Source: Aeromicrobium sp. (lineage in GTDB: Bacteria > Actinomycetota > Actinomycetes > Propionibacteriales > Nocardioidaceae). From it: 13,729 nucleotides of DNA. The notes under the pieces are model-generated. The model did not search any database. It was not told where the DNA came from and saw nothing but the letters and a program-made list of their open reading frames with translations. The stretch is taken from the NCBI GenBank assembly GCA_023254755.1, contig JALRKU010000201.1, positions 1 to 13,729 on the forward strand. The letters are read 5' to 3'. Shown piece after piece: positions 1 through 6,037 of this stretch. Both the position numbers and the translations under genes were made by a program. Every line of letters begins with the position of its first letter. Position 1 is the first letter of the stretch.

Positions 1-629
1 GCCATCGCGACGAGCCCGTAGCGGCTGACGCCGCCGTAGGTCGGCTTGACGCCCACGGTGCCGGTGAGGGCCCCGGGCTGACGGATCGAGCCGCCCGTGT
101 CGGTGCCCAGCGCCAGCGGTGCCTCGAACGCCGCGACGGCCGCGGCCGAGCCGCCGCCGGATCCACCGGGGATGCGCGTGGTGTCCCACGGGTTCCGGGT
201 CGGGCCGTACGCGGAGTGCTCGGTGGACGAGCCCATCGCGAACTCGTCCATGTTGGTCTTGCCGAGGATGGGCAGCCCCGCGACGCGCAGGCGCGAGACG
301 ACGGTGGCGTCGTAGGGCGGCACCCAGCCCTCGAGGATCCGCGATCCGCACGTGGTGGGCTGACCGATCGTCGCGAACACGTCCTTGACCGCGATGGGGA
401 CGCCGGCCAGGTACGAGACCGCGCCCCCGCCGGCTCGCTGCGCGTCGGCGGCACGGGCCGCGTCGAGCGCTCCGTCGGCGTCGACGTGCAGGAACGCGTG
501 GACGTCGCCGTCGACCGTGCTGATGCGATCGAGCAGGGCCTGGGTCAGCTCGACCGAGCTGATCTCGCCCGCGTCGAGAGCGCGAGCGGCCTCGTCGGCG
601 GTGAGGCGGGTGGCGTCGGTGGCGGCCAT
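1..629 (-). CDS. gatA: Asp-tRNA(Asn)/Glu-tRNA(Gln) amidotransferase subunit A, 3' end outside the window
   Basis: GatA is the amidase subunit of GatCAB. It hydrolyses glutamine and passes ammonia to GatB, which amidates misacylated Glu-tRNA(Gln) or Asp-tRNA(Asn) in the cytoplasm. About 209 N-terminal residues of an expected 490 or so are visible, and the frame runs open off the left edge. The amidase-signature triad is readable: Lys82 in AVKD, Ser157 in the glycine-rich GGSGGGSAAAVAA stretch, and nucleophile Ser181 in TDTGGSIRQPG. NMDEFAMGSS and KPTYGGVSRYG are also typical of true GatA rather than a generic amidase. The ATG at 629 follows the gatC stop after one base, and a GGAGG sequence lies inside the end of gatC. 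That arrangement implies one transcript with gatC. gatB is probably beyond the edge, but this cannot be seen. Confidence 0.97.
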   Translation of the reverse strand, partial: MAATDATRLTADEAARALDAGEISSVELTQALLDRISTVDGDVHAFLHVDADGALDAARAADAQRAGGGAVSYLAGVPIAVKDVFATIGQPTTCGSRILEGWVPPYDATVVSRLRVAGLPILGKTNMDEFAMGSSTEHSAYGPTRNPWDTTRIPGGSGGGSAAAVAAFEAPLALGTDTGGSIRQPGALTGTVGVKPTYGGVSRYGLVAM

Positions 630-630
630 G

Positions 631-930
631 TCAGTCCTCCCCCAGGATCTTGGGCACGAGGAAGCGCTGCTGATCGGACTCCGGAGCGCCCGAGAGCGCC
701 TCGTCGGGGGTCAGCGAGGGTCGCTCCTCGTCGGGTCGGAAGACGTTCTCGACCGGCAGCGGGTGGCTCATCGCCGGCACGTCGTCGTCGGCGGCCTCCT
801 GGACCACGGCGACGTGCTCGAGGATCGCGGGCAGGTCGGCGGCCAGACGGTCCAGCTCCGCGGCGGACAGCTCGATGCGAGCCAGTCCGGCGAGGTGCTC
901 GACGTCGGCGCGGGAGATTCCGGACGACAC
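631..930 (-). CDS. gatC: Asp-tRNA(Asn)/Glu-tRNA(Gln) amidotransferase subunit C
   Basis: GatC is the small subunit that wraps around the GatA/GatB interface and stabilises the complex. The protein is about 99 residues, normal for the family. It begins with ISRADVEHLAGLARIEL and ends with the conserved RPDEERPSLTPDEAL and RFLVPKIL segments. A TTG further upstream, at 945, would give 104 residues. I prefer the GTG at 930 because AAGGAG at 937-942 sits six bases before it, and because family members begin just before the ISR(D/A)xVxHLA motif. The gene is first in the gatC-gatA unit and has a TAGGAT box upstream at 961-966. The gene is firmly identified; the start choice is an inference from the ribosome binding site. 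Confidence 0.95.
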   Translation of the reverse strand: MSSGISRADVEHLAGLARIELSAAELDRLAADLPAILEHVAVVQEAADDDVPAMSHPLPVENVFRPDEERPSLTPDEALSGAPESDQQRFLVPKILGED

Positions 931-936
931 GACAGA

Positions 937-942
937 CTCCTT
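937..942 (-). promoter_or_regulatory. Ribosome binding site that decides the gatC start
   Basis: AAGGAG on the minus strand lies six bases before the GTG at 930. It lies inside the reading frame that would start at the TTG at 945, which argues against that longer start. Confidence 0.75.
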
Positions 943-960
943 CAAGGATCGGGCTCGTCC

Positions 961-966
961 ATCCTA
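961..966 (-). promoter_or_regulatory. Probable -10 box of the gatC-gatA promoter
   Basis: TAGGAT on the minus strand fits the actinobacterial TANNNT -10 consensus. Transcription starting about seven bases downstream would give a leader of roughly 24 bases that contains the AAGGAG site. The best -35 candidate, TGAGGC at 984-989 with a 17-base spacer, is weak. The placement is inferred from pattern and position only. Confidence 0.45.
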
Positions 967-1031
967 GGAGGCGGGTCGGGCGCGCCTCACCGCGCGTTCA
1001 CCCGAGGGCCTGCGGTCGGCGGGCCGCCACG

Positions 1032-1119
1032 GCCGTGCCGGCCCCGACGTCGACGTCCGGCGCGACCCGCACGAGGCCAGCGTGATGAGCGGTCCCGGCC
1101 GGGCGGGGGCCGGCACGGC
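1032..1119. repeat. Perfect 14-bp inverted repeat between divergent genes
   Basis: GCCGTGCCGGCCCC at 1032-1045 is the exact reverse complement of GGGGCCGGCACGGC at 1106-1119, with 60 bases between the arms. It occupies the 240-base divergent intergenic region (931-1170) between gatC and the hydrolase. A smaller CCGGCC/GGCCGG stem (1095-1100 with 1108-1113) competes for the right arm. The function is unknown: it could be an operator pair, a cruciform, or a 5' leader structure. No other gene is seen in this interval. Confidence 0.6.
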
Positions 1120-1170
1120 AGCGGGCGCGTTGCTCCCCGGACCTGGCCCGGAACTCGCTGACCTGCGACG

Positions 1171-2007
1171 ATGTGCCGCATGACGCGCATCACGCAGTAC
1201 TCCCGCGGGCCCTACACGTTCGACGTCGTCGACTCCGGACCCGAGGACGGCGCGCCGGTCGTGCTGCTGCACGGCTTCCCCGAGAGGGCCGCGTCGTGGT
1301 CCGCCGTCAGCGACCTGCTCAACGCCCGTGGCCTCCGCACGTACGCCGTCGACCAACGCGGCTACGCCCGGGGCGCCCGGCCTCGGTCACGGTTCGCCTA
1401 CCGCGCCACGGAGCTGGCCGACGACGTCGTCGCGCTGATCGACCTCATCGGGCGGCCCGTGCACCTGGTGGGCCACGACTGGGGCGCTGCCGTGGCGTGG
1501 GGCCTTGCCGGTCAGCACCCCGAGAAGGTGGCGACCCTGACGGCCGTGTCGGTGCCGCACCCGGGGGCCTTCGTGCGCTCGATGGTCACCAGCACCCAGG
1601 GCCTCAAGTCGTACTACATGCTCCTGTTCCAGCTTCCCGGCCTGCCTCACTACCTGCTCCGCCAGCCCGGGTTCGCGCACCGCTTCCTGCGCAGCGCCGG
1701 CATGACCCGCGCCGAGGTCGACACCTACCTGCGTCAGATCGTCGCCGACGGTGCCCTGAAGGGCGGCCTCGGCTGGTACCGGTCACTGCCCCTCACCCGC
1801 CCTGGCGACCTCCGGAAGGTGTCGGTCCCGACGACCTACGTGTGGAGCGACGGCGACGTGGCGCTCGGCCGCAAGGGCGCCGAGACCTGCGGTGACTGGG
1901 TCACCGGACCGTACCGGTTCGAGGTCGTCGAGGGCGCCACCCACTGGCTGCCCACGCAGGAGCCCGAGAGGATCGCCGACCTCGTCGCCGACCGCGCCGG
2001 AGCCTGA
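1171..2007 (+). CDS. Alpha/beta hydrolase, epoxide-hydrolase-like
   Basis: This 278-residue cytoplasmic alpha/beta-hydrolase-fold enzyme has the usual length for its family. HGFP at residues 34-37 forms the oxyanion region. GHDWGA at 101-106 puts an aspartate nucleophile at Asp103, the epoxide hydrolase/haloalkane dehalogenase type rather than a serine esterase. The likely charge-relay acid is Asp229 in WSDGD, and the catalytic base is His258 in GATHWLP. A helical cap with several tyrosines lies at about 130-200. The substrate cannot be told from sequence. There are two in-frame ATG codons, at 1171 and 1180, and neither has a clear ribosome binding site, so the start is uncertain by three residues. 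It is the only plus-strand gene here, divergent from gatC and convergent with the DUF1272 gene. It is not part of the surrounding translation functions and may be a lineage-specific insertion. Confidence 0.9.
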   Translation: MCRMTRITQYSRGPYTFDVVDSGPEDGAPVVLLHGFPERAASWSAVSDLLNARGLRTYAVDQRGYARGARPRSRFAYRATELADDVVALIDLIGRPVHLVGHDWGAAVAWGLAGQHPEKVATLTAVSVPHPGAFVRSMVTSTQGLKSYYMLLFQLPGLPHYLLRQPGFAHRFLRSAGMTRAEVDTYLRQIVADGALKGGLGWYRSLPLTRPGDLRKVSVPTTYVWSDGDVALGRKGAETCGDWVTGPYRFEVVEGATHWLPTQEPERIADLVADRAGA

Positions 2008-2250
2008 TCAGCGCGTCAGGCACCCGGGCGCGTGCACCCGGGTGGTCGACGGCGGATCCTCGCGCAGTCGGCTCGCCGACGGAACCGGCCGACGCACCAG
2101 CTCGCCGCCACAGTTCGGGCAGGTCAGGTCGAGCCGCTGCTCGGCGCACTCGCGGCACCACGTGCACTCGTAGGTGCAGATGAGCACGTCGGTGCTGTCG
2201 GGCGCGAGGTCGCGGTCGCAGCACTCGCAGCTCGGTCGGATCTCCAGCAC
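2008..2250 (-). CDS. DUF1272 family small cysteine-rich protein
   Basis: This 80-residue protein matches the DUF1272 pattern I recall: it begins MLEIRPSCECCDRDL and carries an ICTYECTWCRECA block and a CPNCGGEL block. Nine cysteines (8, 10, 11, 25, 29, 32, 35, 44, 47) are arranged like a zinc-ribbon or treble-clef protein, so metal binding is likely. The biological role of the family is unknown. The C-terminal 25 residues are basic and probably disordered. Translation starts at GTG 2250, chosen because the family begins at MLE. The stop codon directly abuts that of the convergent hydrolase with no base between. Four 21-bp repeats lie 25 to 99 bases upstream of the start, where a promoter would be expected. 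Confidence 0.88.
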   Translation of the reverse strand: MLEIRPSCECCDRDLAPDSTDVLICTYECTWCRECAEQRLDLTCPNCGGELVRRPVPSASRLREDPPSTTRVHAPGCLTR

Positions 2251-2274
2251 CGTCCCAGCATCGCATCCGACGCT

Positions 2275-2349
2275 CGTGACTCGTCACCGGAAACCCGTGA
2301 CTCGTCACCGCAAACTCGTGACTCGTCACCAGAAACCCGTGACTCGTCA
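2275..2349. repeat. Four tandem 21-bp repeats with an internal palindrome
   Basis: Units begin at 2275, 2296, 2317 and 2338, exactly 21 bases apart. Each contains CGTGACTCGTCA; the first three continue into CC plus an A-rich tail, and the fourth is truncated against the ligA stop. Within the first three units GTGAC-TC-GTCAC is a near-perfect dyad with five-base arms, which looks like a protein binding site. A 21-base spacing is about two helical turns, so all dyads face one side of the DNA. The array fills most of the gap between the ligA stop and the DUF1272 start. Confidence 0.85.
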
Positions 2350-2353
2350 GCGC

Positions 2354-4435
2354 TCAGTCGGTGGGCGGGCCCTCGGCGAGGAGGCGTTCGAAGGCGGCTT
2401 CGTCGAGGACGGGGACACCGAGCTGTTCGGCCTTGTCGGCCTTGGAGCCGGCGTTCTCGCCCACCACGACGTAGTCGGTCTTCTTGCTGACCGAGCCCGA
2501 CGCCTTGCCGCCGCGGGCGATGATCGCCTCCTTGACCGAGTCGCGCGTGAAGTTCTGCAGCGAGCCGGTGGCGACGATGGTGAGGCCCTCGAGGGTGCGC
2601 GAGATCAACGCGTCGCGCTCGTCGGCCATGCGCACGCCGGCCTCGGCCCACCGGTCGACGATGTTCTGGTGCCAGTCGACGGTGAACCAGTCCTGGACCG
2701 CCTCGACGATCGTCGGGCCGACACCCTCGGCCTCGAGCAGCTGCTCGGCGGTGGCGTCGCGGACGGCCTGCATCGATCCGAAGTGCGTGGCCAGGGCACG
2801 CGCCGCCGTGGGCCCGACGTGGCGGATCGAGAGCGCCACCAGCACCCGCCACAACGGCTGGTCCTTGGCCTTCTCGAGGTTGGCGAGCAGCGCGTGGCCG
2901 TGGGCCGACAGCACCCGCTCCCCCGCCCCGGCCTCGACCTCGGCCTTCTTGGCGGCGCGGGTGAACGCGGGGATCGCGAGCAGGTCGTCCTCGGTGAGCG
3001 AGAACAGCCCGGACTCGTCGACGAGCGCCCCGGCGTCGAGCAGTGCGACCGCGCTCTCCCACCCGAACACCTCGATGTCGAACGCTCCGCGACCTCCGAC
3101 GTGGGTCAGCCGCTCGCGCAGCTGGGACGGACACGTGCGCGCGTTGGGGCACCGGACGTCCTTCTCGCCCTCCTTGGTGGGCGCGAGGGGGGTGCCGCAC
3201 GACGGGCACTCGGTGGGCATGACGAACTCGCGCTCGGACCCGTCGCGCAGCTGCACGACCGGTCCGACGATCTCGGGGATCACGTCGCCGGCCTTGCGCA
3301 GCACGACCATGTCGCCGATCAGCACGCCCTTGCGCTTGACCTCGTGCTGGTTGTGCAGCGTCGCCATCTCGACCGTCGACCCCGCCACCCGCACCGGCTC
3401 CATGACGCCGTACGGGGTGACGCGGCCCGTGCGCCCCACGTTCACCCGGATGTCGAGCAGCCGGGTGTTGACCTCCTCGGGCGGGTACTTGAACGCGATG
3501 GCCCAGCGCGGCGCGCGCGACGTGGACCCGAGGCGGCCCTGCAGCGCGACCTGGTCGACCTTGACCACGACGCCGTCGATCTCGTGCACGACGTCGTGCC
3601 GGTGCTCGCCGTAGTAGGCGATGAACTCCTCGACCGCCGCGAGGTCGGGCACGACCTTGGCGCGGTCGGAGGTGGGCAGGCCCCAGGCCTTGAGGGCGTC
3701 GTACGCCTCGGACTGCCGCGCCGGGCTGAAGCCCTCGCGGTAGCCGAGGCCGTGGCACACCATCGACAGCGGACGCGACGCCGTGACCGAGGCGTCCTTC
3801 ATGCGCAGCGTGCCGGCCGCGGCGTTGCGCGGGTTGGCGAAGGGATTGTTGCCGGCCTCGGACCAGGCCGTGTTGAACTCCTCGAACGCCGCGGTCGGGA
3901 AGAACACCTCGCCCCGGACCTCGACGACCGCGGGAACCGGGTACGCGTCGGTGCCGGTGAGCGTGTGCGGGATGACCGAGATGGTGCGGACGTTCTCGGT
4001 GACGTCCTCGCCGACCCGGCCGTCGCCGCGGGTGACGCCGCGGACGAGGCGGCCGTCCTCGTAGGTCAACGAGATGGCCAGACCGTCGACCTTGAGCTCG
4101 CACAGGAACTCGGCGTCGTCGACGCCCTCGCGCACCAGGCGGCCGTGCCAGGCCTCGAGCTCGTCGGTGCTGAACGCGTTGTCGAGGCTCATCATGCGCT
4201 CGCGGTGCTCGTACGGAGCGAACGACGACGACAGGTTGCCGCCGACCTGCTGGCTCGGCGAGTCGGGCGTGCAGAGCTCGGGGAGCCGCTCCTCGAGCTC
4301 GACCAGCTCGCGCATGAGCGCGTCGTACTCGGCGTCGGAGACCGTGGGCGCGTCGTCGCGGTGGTAGCGCTGACGGTGCTCGTCGATGACCTCGGCCAGC
4401 TCGCGATGGCGCTGCCTGATCTCGTCGTCGGTCAT
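2354..4435 (-). CDS. ligA: NAD-dependent DNA ligase LigA
   Basis: LigA seals nicks in DNA during replication and repair using NAD+. The 693-residue protein has the full bacterial architecture. The Ia NAD-binding region (about 1-65) includes YHRDDAPTVSDAEYDAL. The nucleotidyltransferase domain has Lys115 in the adenylated KVDGLA motif, followed by VEVRGEVFF, HEIDGVVVKVD and AFKYPPEE. The OB fold follows at about 325-400. A four-cysteine zinc finger uses Cys410, Cys413, Cys429 and Cys435. Helix-hairpin-helix repeats cover about 450-600 and a BRCT domain about 611-693. Nothing is missing. There is no well-spaced ribosome binding site (AGGAG is only one base from the ATG), but TAGTCT lies seven bases upstream, suggesting a leaderless message. 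The neighbouring membrane-protein gene ends 33 bases upstream on the same strand. Confidence 0.98.
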   Translation of the reverse strand: MTDDEIRQRHRELAEVIDEHRQRYHRDDAPTVSDAEYDALMRELVELEERLPELCTPDSPSQQVGGNLSSSFAPYEHRERMMSLDNAFSTDELEAWHGRLVREGVDDAEFLCELKVDGLAISLTYEDGRLVRGVTRGDGRVGEDVTENVRTISVIPHTLTGTDAYPVPAVVEVRGEVFFPTAAFEEFNTAWSEAGNNPFANPRNAAAGTLRMKDASVTASRPLSMVCHGLGYREGFSPARQSEAYDALKAWGLPTSDRAKVVPDLAAVEEFIAYYGEHRHDVVHEIDGVVVKVDQVALQGRLGSTSRAPRWAIAFKYPPEEVNTRLLDIRVNVGRTGRVTPYGVMEPVRVAGSTVEMATLHNQHEVKRKGVLIGDMVVLRKAGDVIPEIVGPVVQLRDGSEREFVMPTECPSCGTPLAPTKEGEKDVRCPNARTCPSQLRERLTHVGGRGAFDIEVFGWESAVALLDAGALVDESGLFSLTEDDLLAIPAFTRAAKKAEVEAGAGERVLSAHGHALLANLEKAKDQPLWRVLVALSIRHVGPTAARALATHFGSMQAVRDATAEQLLEAEGVGPTIVEAVQDWFTVDWHQNIVDRWAEAGVRMADERDALISRTLEGLTIVATGSLQNFTRDSVKEAIIARGGKASGSVSKKTDYVVVGENAGSKADKAEQLGVPVLDEAAFERLLAEGPPTD

Positions 4436-4442
4436 GCTCCTG

Positions 4443-4448
4443 AGACTA
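4443..4448 (-). promoter_or_regulatory. Probable -10 box giving a leaderless ligA transcript
   Basis: TAGTCT on the minus strand is followed by seven bases and then the ligA ATG, so transcription would begin at or next to the start codon. A weak -35-like TGAGCG lies 17 bases further upstream and overlaps the stop codon of the preceding gene. This is pattern evidence only. Confidence 0.5.
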
Positions 4449-4468
4449 GTCGCCGCGCCGGACAGCGC

Positions 4469-4870
4469 TCAGTCCGCGGCGGGGCGTGGCAGCGGCCGGT
4501 TGACCAGCGCCAGCAGAACCGCCACCGGCACCACGACGAGAAGCCCGGCGCCAAGCAAGAACAGCTGCGCGACCGATGCGAAGAGGCAGGGGACGGCCAG
4601 CACCAGGCCCAGGACACGCCGACGCCGCCGGAGCCCAGCACCCAAGAGCAGCGCGCCACCTACGCAGACGGCACCGAGGGCCTGCGCGCTGTTCGACCCA
4701 CTGTCGACGGCCGTCGCGACCCCCGGGGTCGGCGGCACCATGAGGACTGCGCCGACAGCGATCAGGAGAAGCCCTGTCAGCTGCAACGACACGTTCGCCG
4801 CATCCAGCGGCGGGGTCGCGACCTCGATCTCGTCGGTCCCGGGCTCCTGCTCTTCGTCGCGCCAGTCCAC
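4469..4870 (-). CDS. Hypothetical four-helix membrane protein
   Basis: I do not recognise this 133-residue protein. It has an acidic N-terminus (about residues 1-20, rich in Asp and Glu) and then four hydrophobic segments at about 28-46, 62-80, 86-103 and 105-123. A five-arginine run at 81-85 between segments two and three is a likely cytoplasmic loop. The coding strand matches the neighbouring genes in GC-rich codon use. The GTG at 4870 has no ribosome binding site but has TAGGTT six bases upstream. It lies between the MetE-like gene and ligA on the same strand, separated from the former by a large palindrome, so it probably starts a new transcript. The function is unknown. Confidence 0.75.
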   Translation of the reverse strand: MDWRDEEQEPGTDEIEVATPPLDAANVSLQLTGLLLIAVGAVLMVPPTPGVATAVDSGSNSAQALGAVCVGGALLLGAGLRRRRRVLGLVLAVPCLFASVAQLFLLGAGLLVVVPVAVLLALVNRPLPRPAAD

Positions 4871-4876
4871 GCGCTC

Positions 4877-4882
4877 AACCTA
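4877..4882 (-). promoter_or_regulatory. Probable -10 box of the small membrane protein gene
   Basis: TAGGTT on the minus strand ends six bases before the GTG at 4870, again suggesting leaderless transcription. The ten-base palindrome CCGGCGCCGG at 4883-4892 touches its upstream side. Confidence 0.4.
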
Positions 4883-4938
4883 CCGGCGCCGGCCCCCGAG
4901 TCTCGTGGTTCCGCGGTGTCGTGGGGTCGAGGGGGCCC

Positions 4939-5028
4939 ACGAAGATCACTGCATTGCGGTTGTTCACGACATTCGGGTCGTCAGAGGCACCCGATTGCAG
5001 TGAACAACCGCAACGCAGTGAATTTCGT
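4939..5028. repeat. 90-bp imperfect palindrome, GC-poor for this window
   Basis: Arms 4939-4967 and 5000-5028 are reverse complements over 29 bases with three mismatches. A further six-base stem (4973-4978 with 4989-4994) inside leaves a ten-base apical loop at 4979-4988. Each arm is 14 of 29 GC (about 48%), well below the surrounding genes. Within each arm a half-motif of the type TTCACTGC recurs 18 bases apart, exactly in the right arm (4997-5004, 5015-5022) and approximately in the left. It begins 33 bases past the MetE-like stop, so it could act as a transcript-end hairpin, although no T-run follows. Its composition also fits a small interspersed or MITE-like element. Confidence 0.85.
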
Positions 5029-5060
5029 CCCCCACGGCAGCCCGGACGCGCGCCGGCAGC

Positions 5061-6035
5061 TCAGGCGAAGCGGGAGGCGATGGAGCGGGCGTGGGCGAGG
5101 GCGGCGCGGGACCAGGCGGGGGTGGCGCCGGCCAGTCCGCAGGCTGGCGTCACGACGAGGCGGTCGGCGAACGAGACGGGCTCGAACCCGAGGGCGCCGA
5201 AGAACCGCTCGATCGCGGTCGTCGCGGCGTCGGGCGACCAGCCGGAGGACGGGTCGGTCGACGGGACCGCGCCGAGCCACAGGTCGGTGCCGGTGTCGAA
5301 CGCCTCGCCCCACGCGTCGTCGGGCGCGACGAGCGACAGGTCGACCGCGACGGCGCGGAAGCCGGCGCCCCGCAGCAGGCCGACCGGCACCCGCGGTGCG
5401 CACGAGTGCACGACCGGCAACGCGTTGGCCGCCGTGATCACCTCGACGACGGGCCGCAGCAGCGCATCGACCTCGGGCAGGTCGACGCTGCGCAGGCGGC
5501 GGTAGCCGCTCGCGGTGGGCACCGTGCCGTCGAGGACCGCGCGGAGCCCCGGCTCGTCGACCTGCGCGACGAGCTGGGCCCGCGGGAACCGTCGACGGAC
5601 GTCGGCGAGGTGGTCCGCCAGGCCGATCGAGAGCGCCTCGCCCAGCTCGCGCCGCGCGCCGTGATCGGCGAGCATCTTCTCGCCGCGCGGGTGCTCGACC
5701 GACGCGGCCAGCGTCCACGGCCCGACGACCTGGACCTTCAGCGGCCCGTCGTGCTCGTGGGCCAGCTCCTCGACGACGTCAAGGTCCTGCGCCAACAGCG
5801 ACCGTGCCCGCCGCTGGTCCACGCCCTGCCCCACGCCGATCCGCCACCCGTCGGGCTGCAGGTCGGCGCCGAGCTCGCCGATCATCGCGAGCGTGCGACC
5901 CACGGCCGCCGCGTGCGGACCCCGCGCCGGCAGCTCGGGCAGGAAGGGCAGGTCCTCGGCCTCGCCGAACGCGATCTTGGACGTCTCGAGCAGGTCGGTG
6001 CCGGGCATCGACCCGATGCCGGTGGAACGGGCCAC
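5061..6035 (-). CDS. MetE-like (cobalamin-independent methionine synthase family) zinc protein
   Basis: This 324-residue protein resembles the C-terminal catalytic barrel of cobalamin-independent methionine synthase but lacks the N-terminal half of MetE. The start reads STGIGSMPGTD, as in family members. Likely zinc ligands are His210 and Cys212 in VVHSC and Cys299 in VVTPACGLAG. The glutamate expected after the HxC motif in MetE is not evident; Asp232 may replace it. It corresponds to Rv3015c of M. tuberculosis by position and type, from memory. The methyl donor and acceptor are unknown, so methionine synthesis should not be assumed. The GTG at 6035 is chosen because AGGAG at 6042-6046 precedes it by six bases. 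It starts two bases after the mnmA stop, so the two are cotranscribed. Confidence 0.85.
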   Translation of the reverse strand: MARSTGIGSMPGTDLLETSKIAFGEAEDLPFLPELPARGPHAAAVGRTLAMIGELGADLQPDGWRIGVGQGVDQRRARSLLAQDLDVVEELAHEHDGPLKVQVVGPWTLAASVEHPRGEKMLADHGARRELGEALSIGLADHLADVRRRFPRAQLVAQVDEPGLRAVLDGTVPTASGYRRLRSVDLPEVDALLRPVVEVITAANALPVVHSCAPRVPVGLLRGAGFRAVAVDLSLVAPDDAWGEAFDTGTDLWLGAVPSTDPSSGWSPDAATTAIERFFGALGFEPVSFADRLVVTPACGLAGATPAWSRAALAHARSIASRFA

Positions 6036-6037
6036 GA

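Noticed and set aside
1095..1113. CCGGCC/GGCCGG stem as a terminator
   Set aside because: It is only six base pairs, lies between divergent gene starts rather than at gene ends, and has no T-run.
2275..2349. Possible CRISPR array
   Set aside because: The 21-base units are contiguous without unique spacers and there are no cas genes in the window.
4883..4892. Ten-base palindrome CCGGCGCCGG next to the -10 box of the small membrane protein gene
   Set aside because: Short GC palindromes are frequent at this base composition; position alone is not enough to call an operator.
2174..5437. A 1087-residue open frame on the plus strand
   Set aside because: It covers ligA, the membrane protein and part of the MetE-like gene in antisense, with no start signal and shadow-like composition.
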